Shown one piece after another: positions 14,801 to 26,854 of a DNA stretch of 64,000 nt. The notes beneath the pieces are model-generated. The model was not told the DNA's origin. It did not search any database and saw nothing but the letters and a program-made list of their open reading frames with translations. The number at the start of each line of letters is the position of its first letter. Position 1 is the first letter of the stretch. A program made the position numbers and the translations under genes. The DNA is taken from the NCBI GenBank assembly GCA_019321725.1, contig CM033120.1:17576278-17640277 (forward strand), written 5' to 3'. This stretch comes from Paulownia fortunei (lineage: Eukaryota > Streptophyta > Magnoliopsida > Lamiales > Paulowniaceae).

Positions 14801-15538
14801 TTTTTTTTAGAGGTGAGATACATTAATCTATAGTATTAATGGGGTGGAAATCGACACTATTAGTTGGACTTATGCCTCTTAAGATTGTACTTCATTTTCT
14901 TTGGTCACTGCACCAAACCTTGCTACTCCGCTGCAAGGAGGACTTCCGACTCAAGTAGCGTTGAAGGCTTGTATAGCGTGCGAATCCGCTTGGATGAAAG
15001 TGTTTTCGCTTTTGCTTCCTTGGAGCCTCATGATTGACACGGGGTACCTCTAGTACAACTGCTGCGAAGCGTTGGACATAATCTCAAGTCCTGGTTTCTC
15101 GAGCACCAGATCGTGTTTGCTTTGATGTCTAGGTTCGGTTATAGTGCCAAAATGATATTGTCTAGGTTCACGGAATGGTAAGAAATACAATTCCTTCTCC
15201 AAAGTTTTTTTAGGAGGTGAGGTGGTCCACCTATCATATGAACAAAGTCATTAGGATAGTCAAGAGATTTTCTAAATTAAATTGTCAGATCAAATCAGCA
15301 AATCTCTCAACAAAATACCAATTAAGAAAAGAAATTTAAGTAATATCTAAAAAATGAAATTTATCAAAAACGTATAGCTTATTAATATTTTCCTATGGTG
15401 TGGTCAAGGAACTTGAGGGACCCATTCAAGTAGTTCCCTTCCTTTATTTTTTATTTTATATGATTATATTGGTAGTTCCCATCAACTAATATGATAACAA
15501 CACATTAAGTTTGAGTTCGTAATTATCATGAAATACTT
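8855..15538. other. AT-rich intergenic region, no supported gene
   Basis: Holds the 3' end of the kinase transcript, then about 6.5 kb of AT-rich sequence. It contains a (TA)n tract near 12900-12917 and a (GT)n run near 13986-13999. Short open frames near 13.0 and 13.6 kb lack family features. A stretch at about 14690-15190 is noticeably less AT-rich and looks like the remains of a mobile or duplicated sequence, but I cannot assign a family. Confidence 0.6.
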
Positions 15539-15681
15539 TATAAATATACACAACAGCAATTGGAGCTTCCTTCCATTTTCTACATCTCTCCCTTGCAGAT
15601 TTGTGAAACAAAAGCAGAACACTTAAAAATTTAAGCTTTTTGCTCTCAATATACCTTTACCCCCTTTAGTTTTCATACCAG
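15539..15681 (+). promoter_or_regulatory. AG: Putative TATA box and non-coding first exon of AGAMOUS
   Basis: TATAAATA at 15539-15546 would place transcription start near 15575. A CT-rich leader follows up to a good donor (CCAG|GTCAGT) after 15681. The acceptor at 15900-15901 lies five bases before the ATG. An intron just ahead of the start codon is a known feature of AGAMOUS genes. The exact start site is inferred. Confidence 0.55.
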
Positions 15682-15906
15682 GTCAGTGAAACTACAGATT
15701 ACATATATACCAAATGTTTGCAATCAATGTTTAGTGCTTCACATCAATTTCTTCATTAGGCATGAAATACTATGCAGCTCATAAAACAATTCTTGACGAT
15801 CATTTTTCGGTTTTTGTGTTGCTCAATACACTAATCAAGGTGCAAAAGGCTGGATATACATGAATTATGTACCCATGTGTTCTTTTGCTTGTGTTTGGCA
15901 GCATAA

Positions 15907-18900
15907 ATGGCATTCCAAAGTGATCAATCAAGGGAAATGTCTTCAGAGAGGAAAATTGGGAGGGGAAAGATCGAGATCAAGCGGATCGAAAACACGACAA
16001 ATCGTCAGGTCACCTTTTGCAAACGCCGCAACGGCCTGCTCAAGAAAGCCTATGAATTATCTGTGCTTTGCGATGCTGAGGTTGCCTTGATTGTCTTCTC
16101 TAGCAGAGGCCGTCTCTATGAGTATGCAAACAACAGGTACAAATTTATTCTACAAAGACTCATGGAAAAGGGCCTAATTTTTAACTTTCTTGGGGGTTCT
16201 GGGTCGAGCTTCTTTCTCTGGTACCAGTGTTACTCTTTCTTTCTTGGACCGTTTCTTTGGTTTTTGTTTTTCTGTGAGGAAAGAAGGATCTAGGGTACTT
16301 TTTTTCTTATTTTTTTTTATACATCTAAAAGGGGTGTTAAATAGTTCAAGTTTGATATATTTTTGTGACCTCCTTGTCCGTTGAGACTGTGCTGTGGAAT
16401 ATTAAGGAAGATTTTGAGCTCAAGGACATAATCATATGCCATGTACACTGAAGATTTTTTCTTGACATAGATTCAGTTGTCTTTCTATTTTTTCCTATTT
16501 TGTTTTTCTCTTCACTGTGCTTTATGGGGTTTCTCTTTATATAATCCCATTTAGTCCATGTTTTGGTAAATGCAAAGATCTCTTGCAAAGGATAGAAAAG
16601 AGCAGCAGTATAGTTATTGTAAGCAAGAAATGGAAACTTGGGAAGTTCTGTAGAAACTTTGAGATCAGCTTCCTATCTTCTTCAATTTGCTGATAAAGTC
16701 TCTCCTCTCTCTCTCATCTGTAAGGCTATGTGAGTCTTGGCAAGCTGTCAAGCTCTCATTTGTCCATTCATTTTCATCTCTTTCGACACTTCCTTAATAG
16801 CAAATCGGTCTTAGCATCACCAAAGTGAACAAAAAGGAATTTGCAAGAAAGATGTCAATAGCCCTATTACAAACCTTATTAGGGTTCTTTTTTTTCATTT
16901 CTTTATTGACTTGATTTCATTAGGCTTAACTAAATTTAATTTATAATTCGAAATTAGGGTTTCAAAAATTATTTCTCACATCTCTATAAGCTTCAAATTC
17001 ATTAGTATGGTTTCCACTACTACACACCTGTGCAATCAAACTGAACCAAAAGTTACCCTAATTAGGGTTTACCTCTTGTTATCTTTCTGTGAGTCCTTCT
17101 CAAATTCCCAAAAGCAAAGAAATGATCTTTTCCAACAGATTAGACTCGAATTTGGTTCATAAAACTTCTGGTTTTGGTTTCAGTTGTAGATCTTAACATG
17201 TTATTTCAAATTTGATGGTTCTTTCTTGTCCTGTACAGATCTTTAATCTAATTTAACAAATCCAAACCCATTAAAGATTAACTTGTTTTCTGTAAATCGT
17301 GTCATTTTCCTTCTAAAATTGGGCTTATTATCTGGGTTTGCATTTTTTTTAATTTCTTCTTTTTGGGATCTAACCATGGGTTTTCTTGTTTAGTTAGAAT
17401 TGAACAGGGATATAGATTTGGCTCAGTTACAAGAATCTTTGGTCACGTCACGCACGATTTTCTTGTTCTTGACTTTTGACAAGAAGTATTCTTTGTCATG
17501 ATACCAATATATGTTTCGTAGCCTCTCTCCCTTTTTCTTTTACACTCACAGAGCTCAAATTTTCTGTGTGCTGGGGCGAGCAGAACCCATTTTCTTTGTG
17601 TTAAATCAGTTTGAAGCTTTCACAAAGCTTGGTAACTGTTGAAACTAAAACAGGAAAGAAACAGAAGCGAAAGGGAGTGGCAAACCAATGAAAATCCCTC
17701 AATTTCTTAATTTTGGTCATCTCATTATACCTTCTTTAATAACCCAGCACCTCACGACTTTCCATTTAAAGAAACCAAGTTTTCTTTTTTATAACGTTCT
17801 ATTTACATATATATATGTATACGTAAATATAGTGCAAATTATAGTTCAAGTCATTTTTGAGTGAGTGAGAGGGTAAGTCAGACTTCATAGAAATATGTAC
17901 GGCCACTGCCCACCAATGGGGGAGTTCTGAAATTCTGATCTCTTTTGGTTTTTTCCATGCATGGTAGGGCTGCTTAAAATTGACGGTTCTGATGTACTCA
18001 GAAATTTCAAATAATTTTTGTTTTGGACTCTCCTCTAGGGTTCAAAGGTATAGTTAATAGTATTGTTCGTGGTAGAATAGGAGGATTCACTAGTTGTGAC
18101 CTAGATATATGGGCCAATAAAATTGCGAGGTTCAGGGCCAGCTTGGAGAGGGCAGCCAATCACTGCCTCGATGATATTAAGGTATCAGCAGACTGAGAAA
18201 TGATGGAGTTGCCTCAGTGTTGGGTTCATTTTCTTTTTACTACATTAAATCATGTCACATAGACATTCTGAGTAGACAGGATAAATCTGCCTTAAAGAAA
18301 AACTCAACTTTTCAATCACTTCTTGGTCATGGGTTTTGCGTATTGGTTTTTGTTAACTGTACTATTCTTGGCACACCTTATTATGAATATGCGCACAAAA
18401 TATGGGTCTCAAATTATATTCTTCTTTTGTGAATTTCTAAATGTATGTTTTTCTAACTTGGGTATTCCTTCCATAGGTGATTAAATCTGCTTGTTGAGTA
18501 TAAATAATTTATACTTTCTTCTCTTTATATCCTAATAATTGATAGCATGTCAGATTCAAGTAATTTAACCTTTGCAAAAGTGTTGTAATTTTATCAGGGA
18601 AAACAATTATGACTTTAGCAAATTGTCAGACATAGAACTCCAATTTTTATTTAGGGATGCGTAGAAGACTTTGATTTCAATAGGCGAGATAGGCTCAAAC
18701 TTTATTCTTAATTACCCATAAAAACTAGAGCTATTGAAACCCTTCGACACCCCACCCCACCCCCCACCCCGCCAGGCCCAAAAAAAAAAAGAAAGAAAGC
18801 ACACAAGAACATGTGAAGTGGACATGAAGCTTTGAACTTCTTATTGATGTCTATTTTGAATCAGTGTTGGTGTTTTGAATCTCAATGGTGGTGATATGTT

Positions 18901-21013
18901 GACTGGCCCCATGTTGTATCAAATACTGGTAGGTATGTATATGAACAATGTATTGATATCTGAAGATTGCAATAATACAATTATGCAGCGTCAAAGCAAC
19001 CATTGAGAGGTACAAGAAAGCATCCTCAAATTCCTCAAACAATGGCTCGGTATCTGAAGCCAATACTCAGGTACAGATTCAGGTCATTCTGCTTACTTTT
19101 CAACTTAATTGATGTGATTTTCTTCAACAGATATTGACAGGGTCATATTAGATCTTATGTACATAGTTCCTCAACCAAATAATTTTTTTGATTTATCACA
19201 TTGTGCACACTAGCCCTAGCTGCATATCTTTCCTCAACTGCTTTTGGGACCCAAAACTTAGAAAGTTCATTTACCGCAACATCCTTAAAAAGATGCAAGC
19301 AGCATTACTTCTCCTTGTGTGACTGCAGAAAAAAATTTATAACCTATAATTGATCAATTTCTTCAAACACAAAACAAGTTTTCAATTAAGCTTTCTGGAG
19401 TAAAGTTAAGTATGGTTTCTTGCTAGTTTCTGCTCCTTAATCAGCATATCTAGATCTTGTAATTATCAACAAGAACGCAACGGAAATAATCCCAGTACAC
19501 CACTGAGTTTCTAAAGGAAATGCATACTGAAGACAACATTTATCTAGAACCCTTTTAGTACTTTCTACATTTGACCACTTGCTCATATCCATGTGACCTA
19601 TTTAAGGTCATTTTGAATTCATTCAGGGGATTGGTGTTGCAAATGTTATTGACTGCATTCCAAAGCACAATTTTAACTCTTTTCAACAATAATTTCAGTA
19701 TTACCAGCAAGAAGCTTCGAAACTGCATGCACAAATCAGTAATTTGCAGAATCAAAACAGGTAGTTTTCACTTTTTCACACATGAATCTTTTGTGGTGTA
19801 ATTACTCTATAATGACATTAGCCCTATTTTGATTCAGGAACATGCTTGGTGAATCTTTAGGGGCTTTGACGCTGAGGGAGCTCAAGAATCTGGAGACCAG
19901 GGTTGAAAGAGGAATTAGCAAAATCCGGTCCAAGAAGGTGCTAATAATAATTTTCATATTATTGTCATACAGTGATGTAATTTAGCTGATGAATACTGTC
20001 CATTGACAAGATCCTTTCTATCTCACAGAATGAGTTGCTATTTGCTGAAATTGAGAACATGCAAAAGAGGGTAAGTAGTGTATGTTTTGATTTATATTTC
20101 TCTCACTTTTATAGTTTATTTGATTCCTTGTAATCACTTGTTTATTTTATATCTATTTTTTTTTTTTTTTTGCGAGTAAAAAGAAATTACTTTAGGTAAA
20201 ATTTATAAAGGACTCATTTATTCCTTTTGATATCTATGGAAACGGTCTTAAGAAGCTAACAATGGAGTAATATATAATCCTCATTTTTAACTTGAAATTG
20301 TTGAATGCTTCCAACATCACCATGAATTTTTTTTCTTCATCTCAAATTTGCAATAGGAAAAAGGTTGGTTTGAACTATTTTCTTGAATAACAGCCCAGAT
20401 AAGAATACTGCTCTTCACAATTCTTTCTGTCTGTTTGTATTCTCAGCTATCTGATTATGTTTCTTTCCTCGTGTAAATAATATTGGCAGCAGGAGATTGA
20501 CTTACATCACAATAATCAGTACCTTCGAGCAAAGGTGTCACTCTCTCTCTATCTCTCACACACACACAGATACCATTTAAGTTGTATATGCATGTGCTGA
20601 GTGCTTGAAAATGTGCATGTTTGTGTGCATTTGTGCATTTATTTGTCCATGAATGATGTCTAAAGCCAACAGCAGATAGTTGTCCCCAGATTTGGAAATG
20701 TGCAGCTATGTGTAAAAGTGGACTGATTTGTCTTTTTCCCTACCTTAAGTTTTCCGAAGAGTTTCCTGCTTGCTCTCACTCTTTTCAAGAATTGAATAAC
20801 ATCATCTACACGATATTCATTTAGCTTGCTCCCTTCATTACTTGAGATCCTACCTAAATTTTGTAGGTAGCTGAAACTGAGAGAGCCCAGCAGCACATGA
20901 ATTTGATGCCCGGGAGTTCTGGCTATGAGCTTGTTCAGTCTCACTCATTTGATGCTCCGGACTATCTTCCAGTCAATGGGCTGCAAGACCAACCACCTCT
21001 TCAGTTAGTGTAA
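15907..21013 (+). CDS. AG: AGAMOUS-type MADS-box transcription factor (C-class floral identity)
   Basis: Nuclear MIKC MADS factor specifying stamens and carpels and ending floral meristem growth, acting with SEPALLATA partners. Coding exons: 15907-16136, 18989-19070, 19699-19760, 19838-19937, 20029-20070, 20493-20534, 20867-21013, joining to 234 aa. Seen: a 17-residue N-terminal extension, MADS domain at about 18-74 (starts [12 protein letters not shown]), I region, K domain with YYQQEASKL and [17 protein letters not shown], and C-terminal AG motifs ending QPPLQLV. N-extension and K-box wording favour the euAG lineage over SHATTERPROOF/PLENA or STK, but only a tree can settle that. The 2.85-kb second intron is typical of AG. 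Odd: a tandem NAGNAG acceptor before 20493 could add one Gln. A consensus splice donor overlaps the stop region at 21010. Confidence 0.93.
17903..18162 (+). promoter_or_regulatory. AG: Candidate floral enhancer in AG intron 2
   Basis: The second intron of AG genes is known to carry enhancers bound by LEAFY (core CCANTG) and to contain CCAATCA boxes. Here a less AT-rich island carries CCACTG at 17903-17908, CCAATGG at 17913-17919 and CCAATCA at 18156-18162. Another CCAATG lies at 17685-17690. The spacing suggests the conserved element, but six-base cores occur by chance, so this is a motif-level call. Confidence 0.5.
18750..18770 (-). other. G-quadruplex-capable C/G tract in AG intron 2
   Basis: Four runs of at least four C separated by single A on the + strand (C4-A-C4-A-C6-A-C4) give four G-runs on the - strand. 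This meets the usual quadruplex pattern. It lies about 220 bases before the acceptor of exon 3. Confidence 0.7.
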
Positions 21014-22747
21014 GAGTAATCCTACTTCATCATTCATAAGAATATACCTCTAACGCTGCATTTATGCTTCATTCTAGAGATGGACGTCCAGGTTCATGAT
21101 CATGATTGCACAAACTTTTTTGCATTTTTCAGGCTTAACTTAATTGGAAGTCATGGAGAAACAATGGAAATTTGAGTTGTGCTAATGTCTTAGAAAGACT
21201 ATCTTTGAAGAGAACAAAGTGTGCATAAAAAATCATCCACCTGCAACCATATATTCACCTAAAATTCTTATAGACCCTAACAAAATTTATCTAGAGTTTA
21301 TGCAACGACACTCTTCTTGATTGCTCCAATGTTTGCATCTATGGGCTTTCTTTCATCTCACCCTATATGCTGCTTCTTATCAAACTGAAGTAATATTACA
21401 TTCTCCTTATATTGTCTTAACAGCTGATGCAACTAAATTAAGAGCCAGTTCTACTGTTCTATTTCTGTTAAAAAAGTTTGTCATTAAGTGAAGATGAGAA
21501 AGTTTGGCTTAGAGAAGACTGAAGAGCAAAGATCACCTGGAGAATCTTGGCTCATGATTGATCCTAGACTATTGTTATACTATATGTTATGTCCAATGCA
21601 TAATGTTTAACCTATGTTAGAACATACAATCCTATGAACTGGTCTGAACTCTGAAATATTCTTTGTATGTTCTATCTGTTAATGTTGTATTCTTGGAATG
21701 TTGTAGAATTCCCACTTTAGTTCATGTAGGTACTGAAAATTGGTGACATAATTAGAATTGGCATAACATGCTTAAGTGATTTGTTAGTTTCTAATACTGT
21801 ACAATGTTCCATGTCCTGCGACGTTGTGTCTTATGGAATTTCTTTTAGTATTTATGGCAAGTAGGTGGTTATTTCTGGAATTGCCTCCCAATTTGTTGTC
21901 TAGTTCAAGTTGAGTTGGGGCTATAAGATTTGTGAGTACGGATTATGACTCTGCACTTGTCTTTCTTTTGTTAATGAACGAAATCTCTCCTTATATATTA
22001 TGCAAAATGTTATGTTTTATCCGCTAATGCTTCATGTTATAATGGTAAAATATATTTATCATTATAAATATTAATCATTCAAATCGAGCCAATAGCATTT
22101 ATTGCATTTGTTTTGTACTAAAATCAAAAAAGTAATTAAAAAATGAATCATTTTGTAACTAAGATATATAGCATAACTCATATGCTATACCCCTTCCTCC
22201 AAAAAAATGAAAAAAATAAAAATAAACCCATCTGTAGCTTGTGGATAAAATTTACACCGCATGCTTTGTTGAGTTGTTGCTTCCCAAATTAAAAGGTAAC
22301 ATTTATCGTTTCCTCTTTAATTCCTCAATAAATCTGCTTCCCCTTGGGGCACGTCAATGTAATTAACCCAAGGCAGCCATAGGTGATTAAAGGAACTGAC
22401 AATTAGTCTTTTTCGATATTACTCTCTTAGTTTTCTAATAAATAGCTACTCTGTTCTATTATTATATTCATGGGCCAGACTAATTTTTGCACACATTTTA
22501 AAATTTCTTAGGTTTGACCAAAAAATTTAACAAATATAAATGCATTAATTTATAAAAGCATGCTATATTAGCCGTTGAAAAATGAAAACATAGTCTATGT
22601 TAATAACAAATTAAGACACTGTTGATATTACCCAAGAATGACTCCAATAGATACTACGTAGTTATTTTCTCAACATTGTAATAAAAAGACAAGAAAACTT
22701 GAAAATTGATTTTCGTACATATATATGCATATACATACGATAGAATT
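21014..22747. other. AG 3' region and convergent intergenic gap
   Basis: The first few hundred bases are the AG 3' untranslated region, possibly with an intron whose acceptor is at 21131-21132. The rest is AT-rich, without a supported gene. The AG gene and the first GDSL gene converge across this gap. Confidence 0.55.
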
Positions 22748-24699
22748 TTAATGTTGAACAAGACGACGAATATCAATTGGGTAAGCATCGGAGGGTAACG
22801 CTGCACTGTACGCTCTTGTAGCCGTGGCGCGATTGAAAATTTCTGAAGGATGAAAATTGTCCCAAAAAGTGTACTCATTTCTATTACTGCATGGATCTTG
22901 GCCAGCAACGCAAAGTCCTTCAGGTTCTGATACTACACAGCATGGAGCATTGCTGACTTTAATACCTGGATTAATACAAAGTTATCCTAAGTTTTTTGTA
23001 ATTTTTTTTTTTTTTAAAGTATCAAAGACTGAATAAATGATGGCATATTAATTTACCTAAGGTTGAAAAATCTGCCTGTGAAATGCTGGTGGCGTTTATG
23101 AAGATAAATTGTGCATCTGGTAGGTTGCTATTGAGGGTGTCTATGAGTGGCCTCAACCTGTTATTGAACTGCTGCACGGCGTTATTAATGGAGTCGACGC
23201 AAGAAGACCCATTGGTACGACTCTTAGACAGTATCTGAGGCAGGCAACCTAGCTGACCCACCCCGAAAACCACTATTTTTCTTGCTCCATAGTTGTACAA
23301 GTTCTAGTACAAAGAAAACTATTAATTAGTATTTTTCATTAATGAACTATAAATTTTTAGGGCGTTTGGCTAAGCTTATTATTACAAGCTCTTTAAAAGT
23401 TTGTAAAAATATTGTAGTGTGTTTGGTAAAAATTTAAGAACTGAAGTTTATAAACTTTGAAATCTTATAAACTTTCTTTGAAAAAGTAAGGTACCCAACC
23501 CTTTTTTTTAGTTAATCTTAATCAACTCCTGTAGTTTGGCCGTATAATCTGCACAATTATCATTGCTGATTATATTTAAATAAAGATTTCTATAGTTTTT
23601 TCTTAAAATAAAATCTAATATTATATAAATTTTAAGACTATCTTTAAAAAATATAAAAAAAATTATAAAATATTTTAAATAAACTTAGCCAAGCACCATC
23701 TTGATCAAACTTAGAAACTAATATAAGAAAATAGATTTGAAACATATACTAACCCTGAGTTGTTCAGAGTATTGTTTGGTCAACATTGCTGCAAACTTTT
23801 CTGGTGTGTAAAAAATACTACTTAGGTAATATTGTGGCAGCAAGTAGTTGTTGAGGTAATCGTTACTTCCCATATTAACAATGTACAAGCACTTGTTGAG
23901 ATGGTCTCTGGCAAGAGTCGCATTTCCGAGCAAAAGAGCGATTTTAAATACTGTGATTCCGTGATTAAACAGCTGCTTGTTCATGCTGATTCGATCACCC
24001 TATCACATTATAATGCAAATAATGTCATCATTTACCATGCACAATAATTAAAAATAAAAATAAAAATAAAAATAAAAATAATGCTGTAACAAGTATCAAG
24101 ATTTATCAATTTTTGGCCGATCTTGTTATAAAAAAAAGAATGAATATTTCTCAGTTTATTTCATGCATGCATCTCATACACGTAAATATTATTTATTTAC
24201 CACGAGTATTGCTGTGTCGTCGAGGATACCAGCAGATCCTGATCCATAATTTACACCTTTGAGAATCTCGGGGCCATTTGCAGTTGCAAATGGTGGAATA
24301 GGTTTGTCAAAACCCAGAAATTCAGCTGCGTGGATTAAGAATTAAATTAGTACTCGAATAAGAATAGATATCCCTAATTAATCATGATCATTTTTCAGAA
24401 ATACAGAAGTGATATTACAATCTAGATTAATGGGAGAGAGATGGAAACGAACCGAGGAAATCAGGGACATTTCGGCCGTTGGTGAATCTGCCGGTTGGAC
24501 CGTCGGGATAATCAATCCCGTAAGGTAAATAATTAGCCTTGGCCTTGGTAAAAAGAAAATTGTTATTGCCATTATCAATTAGAGAATCCCCCATGAAAAA
24601 TAAACAAGGCACTTGTTGTTGGCCATGAATTAACGTTGGAGGTTTCATAATAACAGACAAGATAGAAAGAATAATTAACTTTGTAATAGTTGGAGCCAT
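22748..24699 (-). CDS. GDSL esterase/lipase, tandem copy 1
   Basis: Secreted SGNH/GDSL hydrolase acting on ester bonds; the natural substrate in plants is usually unknown. Minus-strand exons: 24699-24453, 24325-24201, 23999-23754, 23303-23057, 22965-22748, joining to 360 aa, the normal family size. Seen: a hydrophobic N-terminal signal sequence (about 1-27), block I FFMGDSLIDNGNN with the catalytic Ser, block II Gly in GVNYGSGSAGI, block [12 protein letters not shown] with the Asn, and block V FWDNFHPSE with the Asp and His of the DxxH pair. All catalytic blocks are intact. Intron positions and phases match the next GDSL gene exactly, so the two arose by tandem duplication. Intron 2 holds five AAAAAT units at 24050-24079. 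Confidence 0.93.
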
Positions 24700-26854
24700 T
24701 TCAAGAAAAAAGAAATAAATTTGGTTTCAAATTATTGGTTGAGATTTATCATATATATATATATATAGAATAAGAAATTAAAGATTCCACCTAATTATTT
24801 ATAGTGGTAAAAGGCTATATATATAGGAAAGGTCCAACATAATTTCTTATATTCTAAGGCATTTACAATGTGAATATAGGCTGCGCTTGTCCTAACAACC
24901 TATTTATAAATTCGGCCGTGTGCAGGAGAAAGAAAAAGAGAAATTGTTTCATTTAGGGGTCGATTAATAATTTTGTATATAAGAGCATCATTTATTCCCC
25001 ATATCTATGGGAGTTGGGACTATGGGATACTATTAGAGATATTAAAATATTTAATATCAGTTTAAATTTTTAAATGGATTGATTATTCGATAATTGTTTA
25101 TTTTGTGATTATATGCTAGTTTTTTTATGGAAATGTGATTTTCTCATGAAAAGAAAGAAAAAAAATTAATAAGGATTTTGCAACTCAAAAATGGGTTTCA
25201 TCAAGAAAGTCGACTATACGTGTAAGTTTTAACTTTTTCTTCTTTTTTTTTTTCCTTCTTTTAGTCCACTAAAAAATAGAAATATTAATTGTATGAATTA
25301 AACGTGTTTTTTCGTGTCTTATTTAATTTAATTTATTTTTTTTAACACAACTTTGTAGGGAGACCATACTCTATTTATGTAAGAGTCAGCTACACATTCA
25401 AGTCCCTCAAGTTGTAATTAATTACAAGTTACTACTATTTGTAAGTTCTTGGTGCTTAGCCAATTGGCAATGTCTTGGATATGATTGTAAGATTGATATG
25501 AGATTAATTACTCCCGAAAGAGTGACAAATTATAAGATCAGTAAGATTTTCACTTTCAATATAATTAATTTAAGTTCAATTAAATTAACTATGCATTAAA
25601 ATTATAGGAAAAAGCGCAGTCGCCCTAACTTCCTAATATCCTTTGACTTTGAGAACTAGTTGCTGTTTTTTGGAAGGTTTAGTGGGGAATTAGTCAACAT
25701 TGGTAACTTCCTTGTGCAAAATGGCTTCACCTACAAATTTATGGCACAACTATAGGCTAAATGTGGACCCAAAATATGTTTCCAACTTCTAAATAACAAA
25801 ATATTATTTCAATTATCAACCCAAATTGTTAAAAGTTAAATTTGTTAGGTATTGATAAAGTGGTGCTGAGTTGTTACGTGTTTTTATAATTAGATTGATA
25901 ATTAAATTGATCTTATTGTTAGTTAATGATTCGATTGATTGGATCGGTTCGATCGATTTAATAAAATTTGATTATATTTTTTTATTATAATATATAAAAT
26001 GATAATGTAATATACTAATTGTTATATTCAAGATAAAATAAATAAATAAATAATTAAAAAAATACATTTAACAAAATCCAATATCCAAATAATCATATAT
26101 ATCACATATATATAACCAAATAACAAGTTTAAACTTTTTAAAAAAATTAAAAAATTAAAATATAAAATATATATTTAAAAAAAATATTGATCGATTCGAC
26201 TGATTCGATCGATTCAATCGATTCAATCGATTTTTGACTAATTCAATCGATATTTAATTTTTTGTATCCGAACTACTTCAACAATCGATTTACAATTAGA
26301 CCAGACACGATTCGGTCTGATTTTTAGATCATTGGTTACAGTGTATATGTGGATTCGCTTAAAGTATTGGGATGTTATTTTGTATACGTGGGGATTAGCC
26401 TCTTTTAGAGTCCTTAAAATATTCTCCATGATTTCTGTGATTCTTACTCCACTTAAGAACTTTTGGGGATTTGCGTGTTGAAAGGCCCAATTTTCTAGAA
26501 AGTTGCGACCACACTTATGGGTCGGCCCATTAGGCTGATTTAGTAGTTGAGTTGCCCATTGGAAAACATTTAGGCCCAATTCTTCAACGTTTCTCTTTGG
26601 GATCTTTTTCCCATCTTAGGTGCATTATGAAACATAATTGTACGATTCAAATGATCCCAGTGCTTTTATATCAATTCACCTTTTTCATTCCAGGAAATAC
26701 AAAAACTCAAATGTGAAAACTATGAAGATAATTTGATACGGCAGGAATAATAACTCAAAAATACGAAAACATTAGACTGTAAAAAGACCATAAGTAGCAG
26801 CACATTTATGATGTCCGTCATCTTTCGGCCACATAAATCTTCTCTTGTATTTTA
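24700..26854. other. Spacer between the two GDSL genes
   Basis: Contains the upstream region of GDSL copy 1, including a TA-rich stretch at about 24750-24770, and the 3' end of copy 2. At about 25925-25965 and 26186-26252 lie clusters of repeated GATCGATT/TCAATCGATT words about 250 bp apart. They are partly self-complementary and suggest a small, degraded inverted-repeat element. No gene is supported. Confidence 0.5.

Noticed and set aside
15860..16090. Open frame with an earlier ATG overlapping the MADS exon
   Set aside because: It is in a different frame from the MADS domain and its ATG lies in the presumed leader intron.
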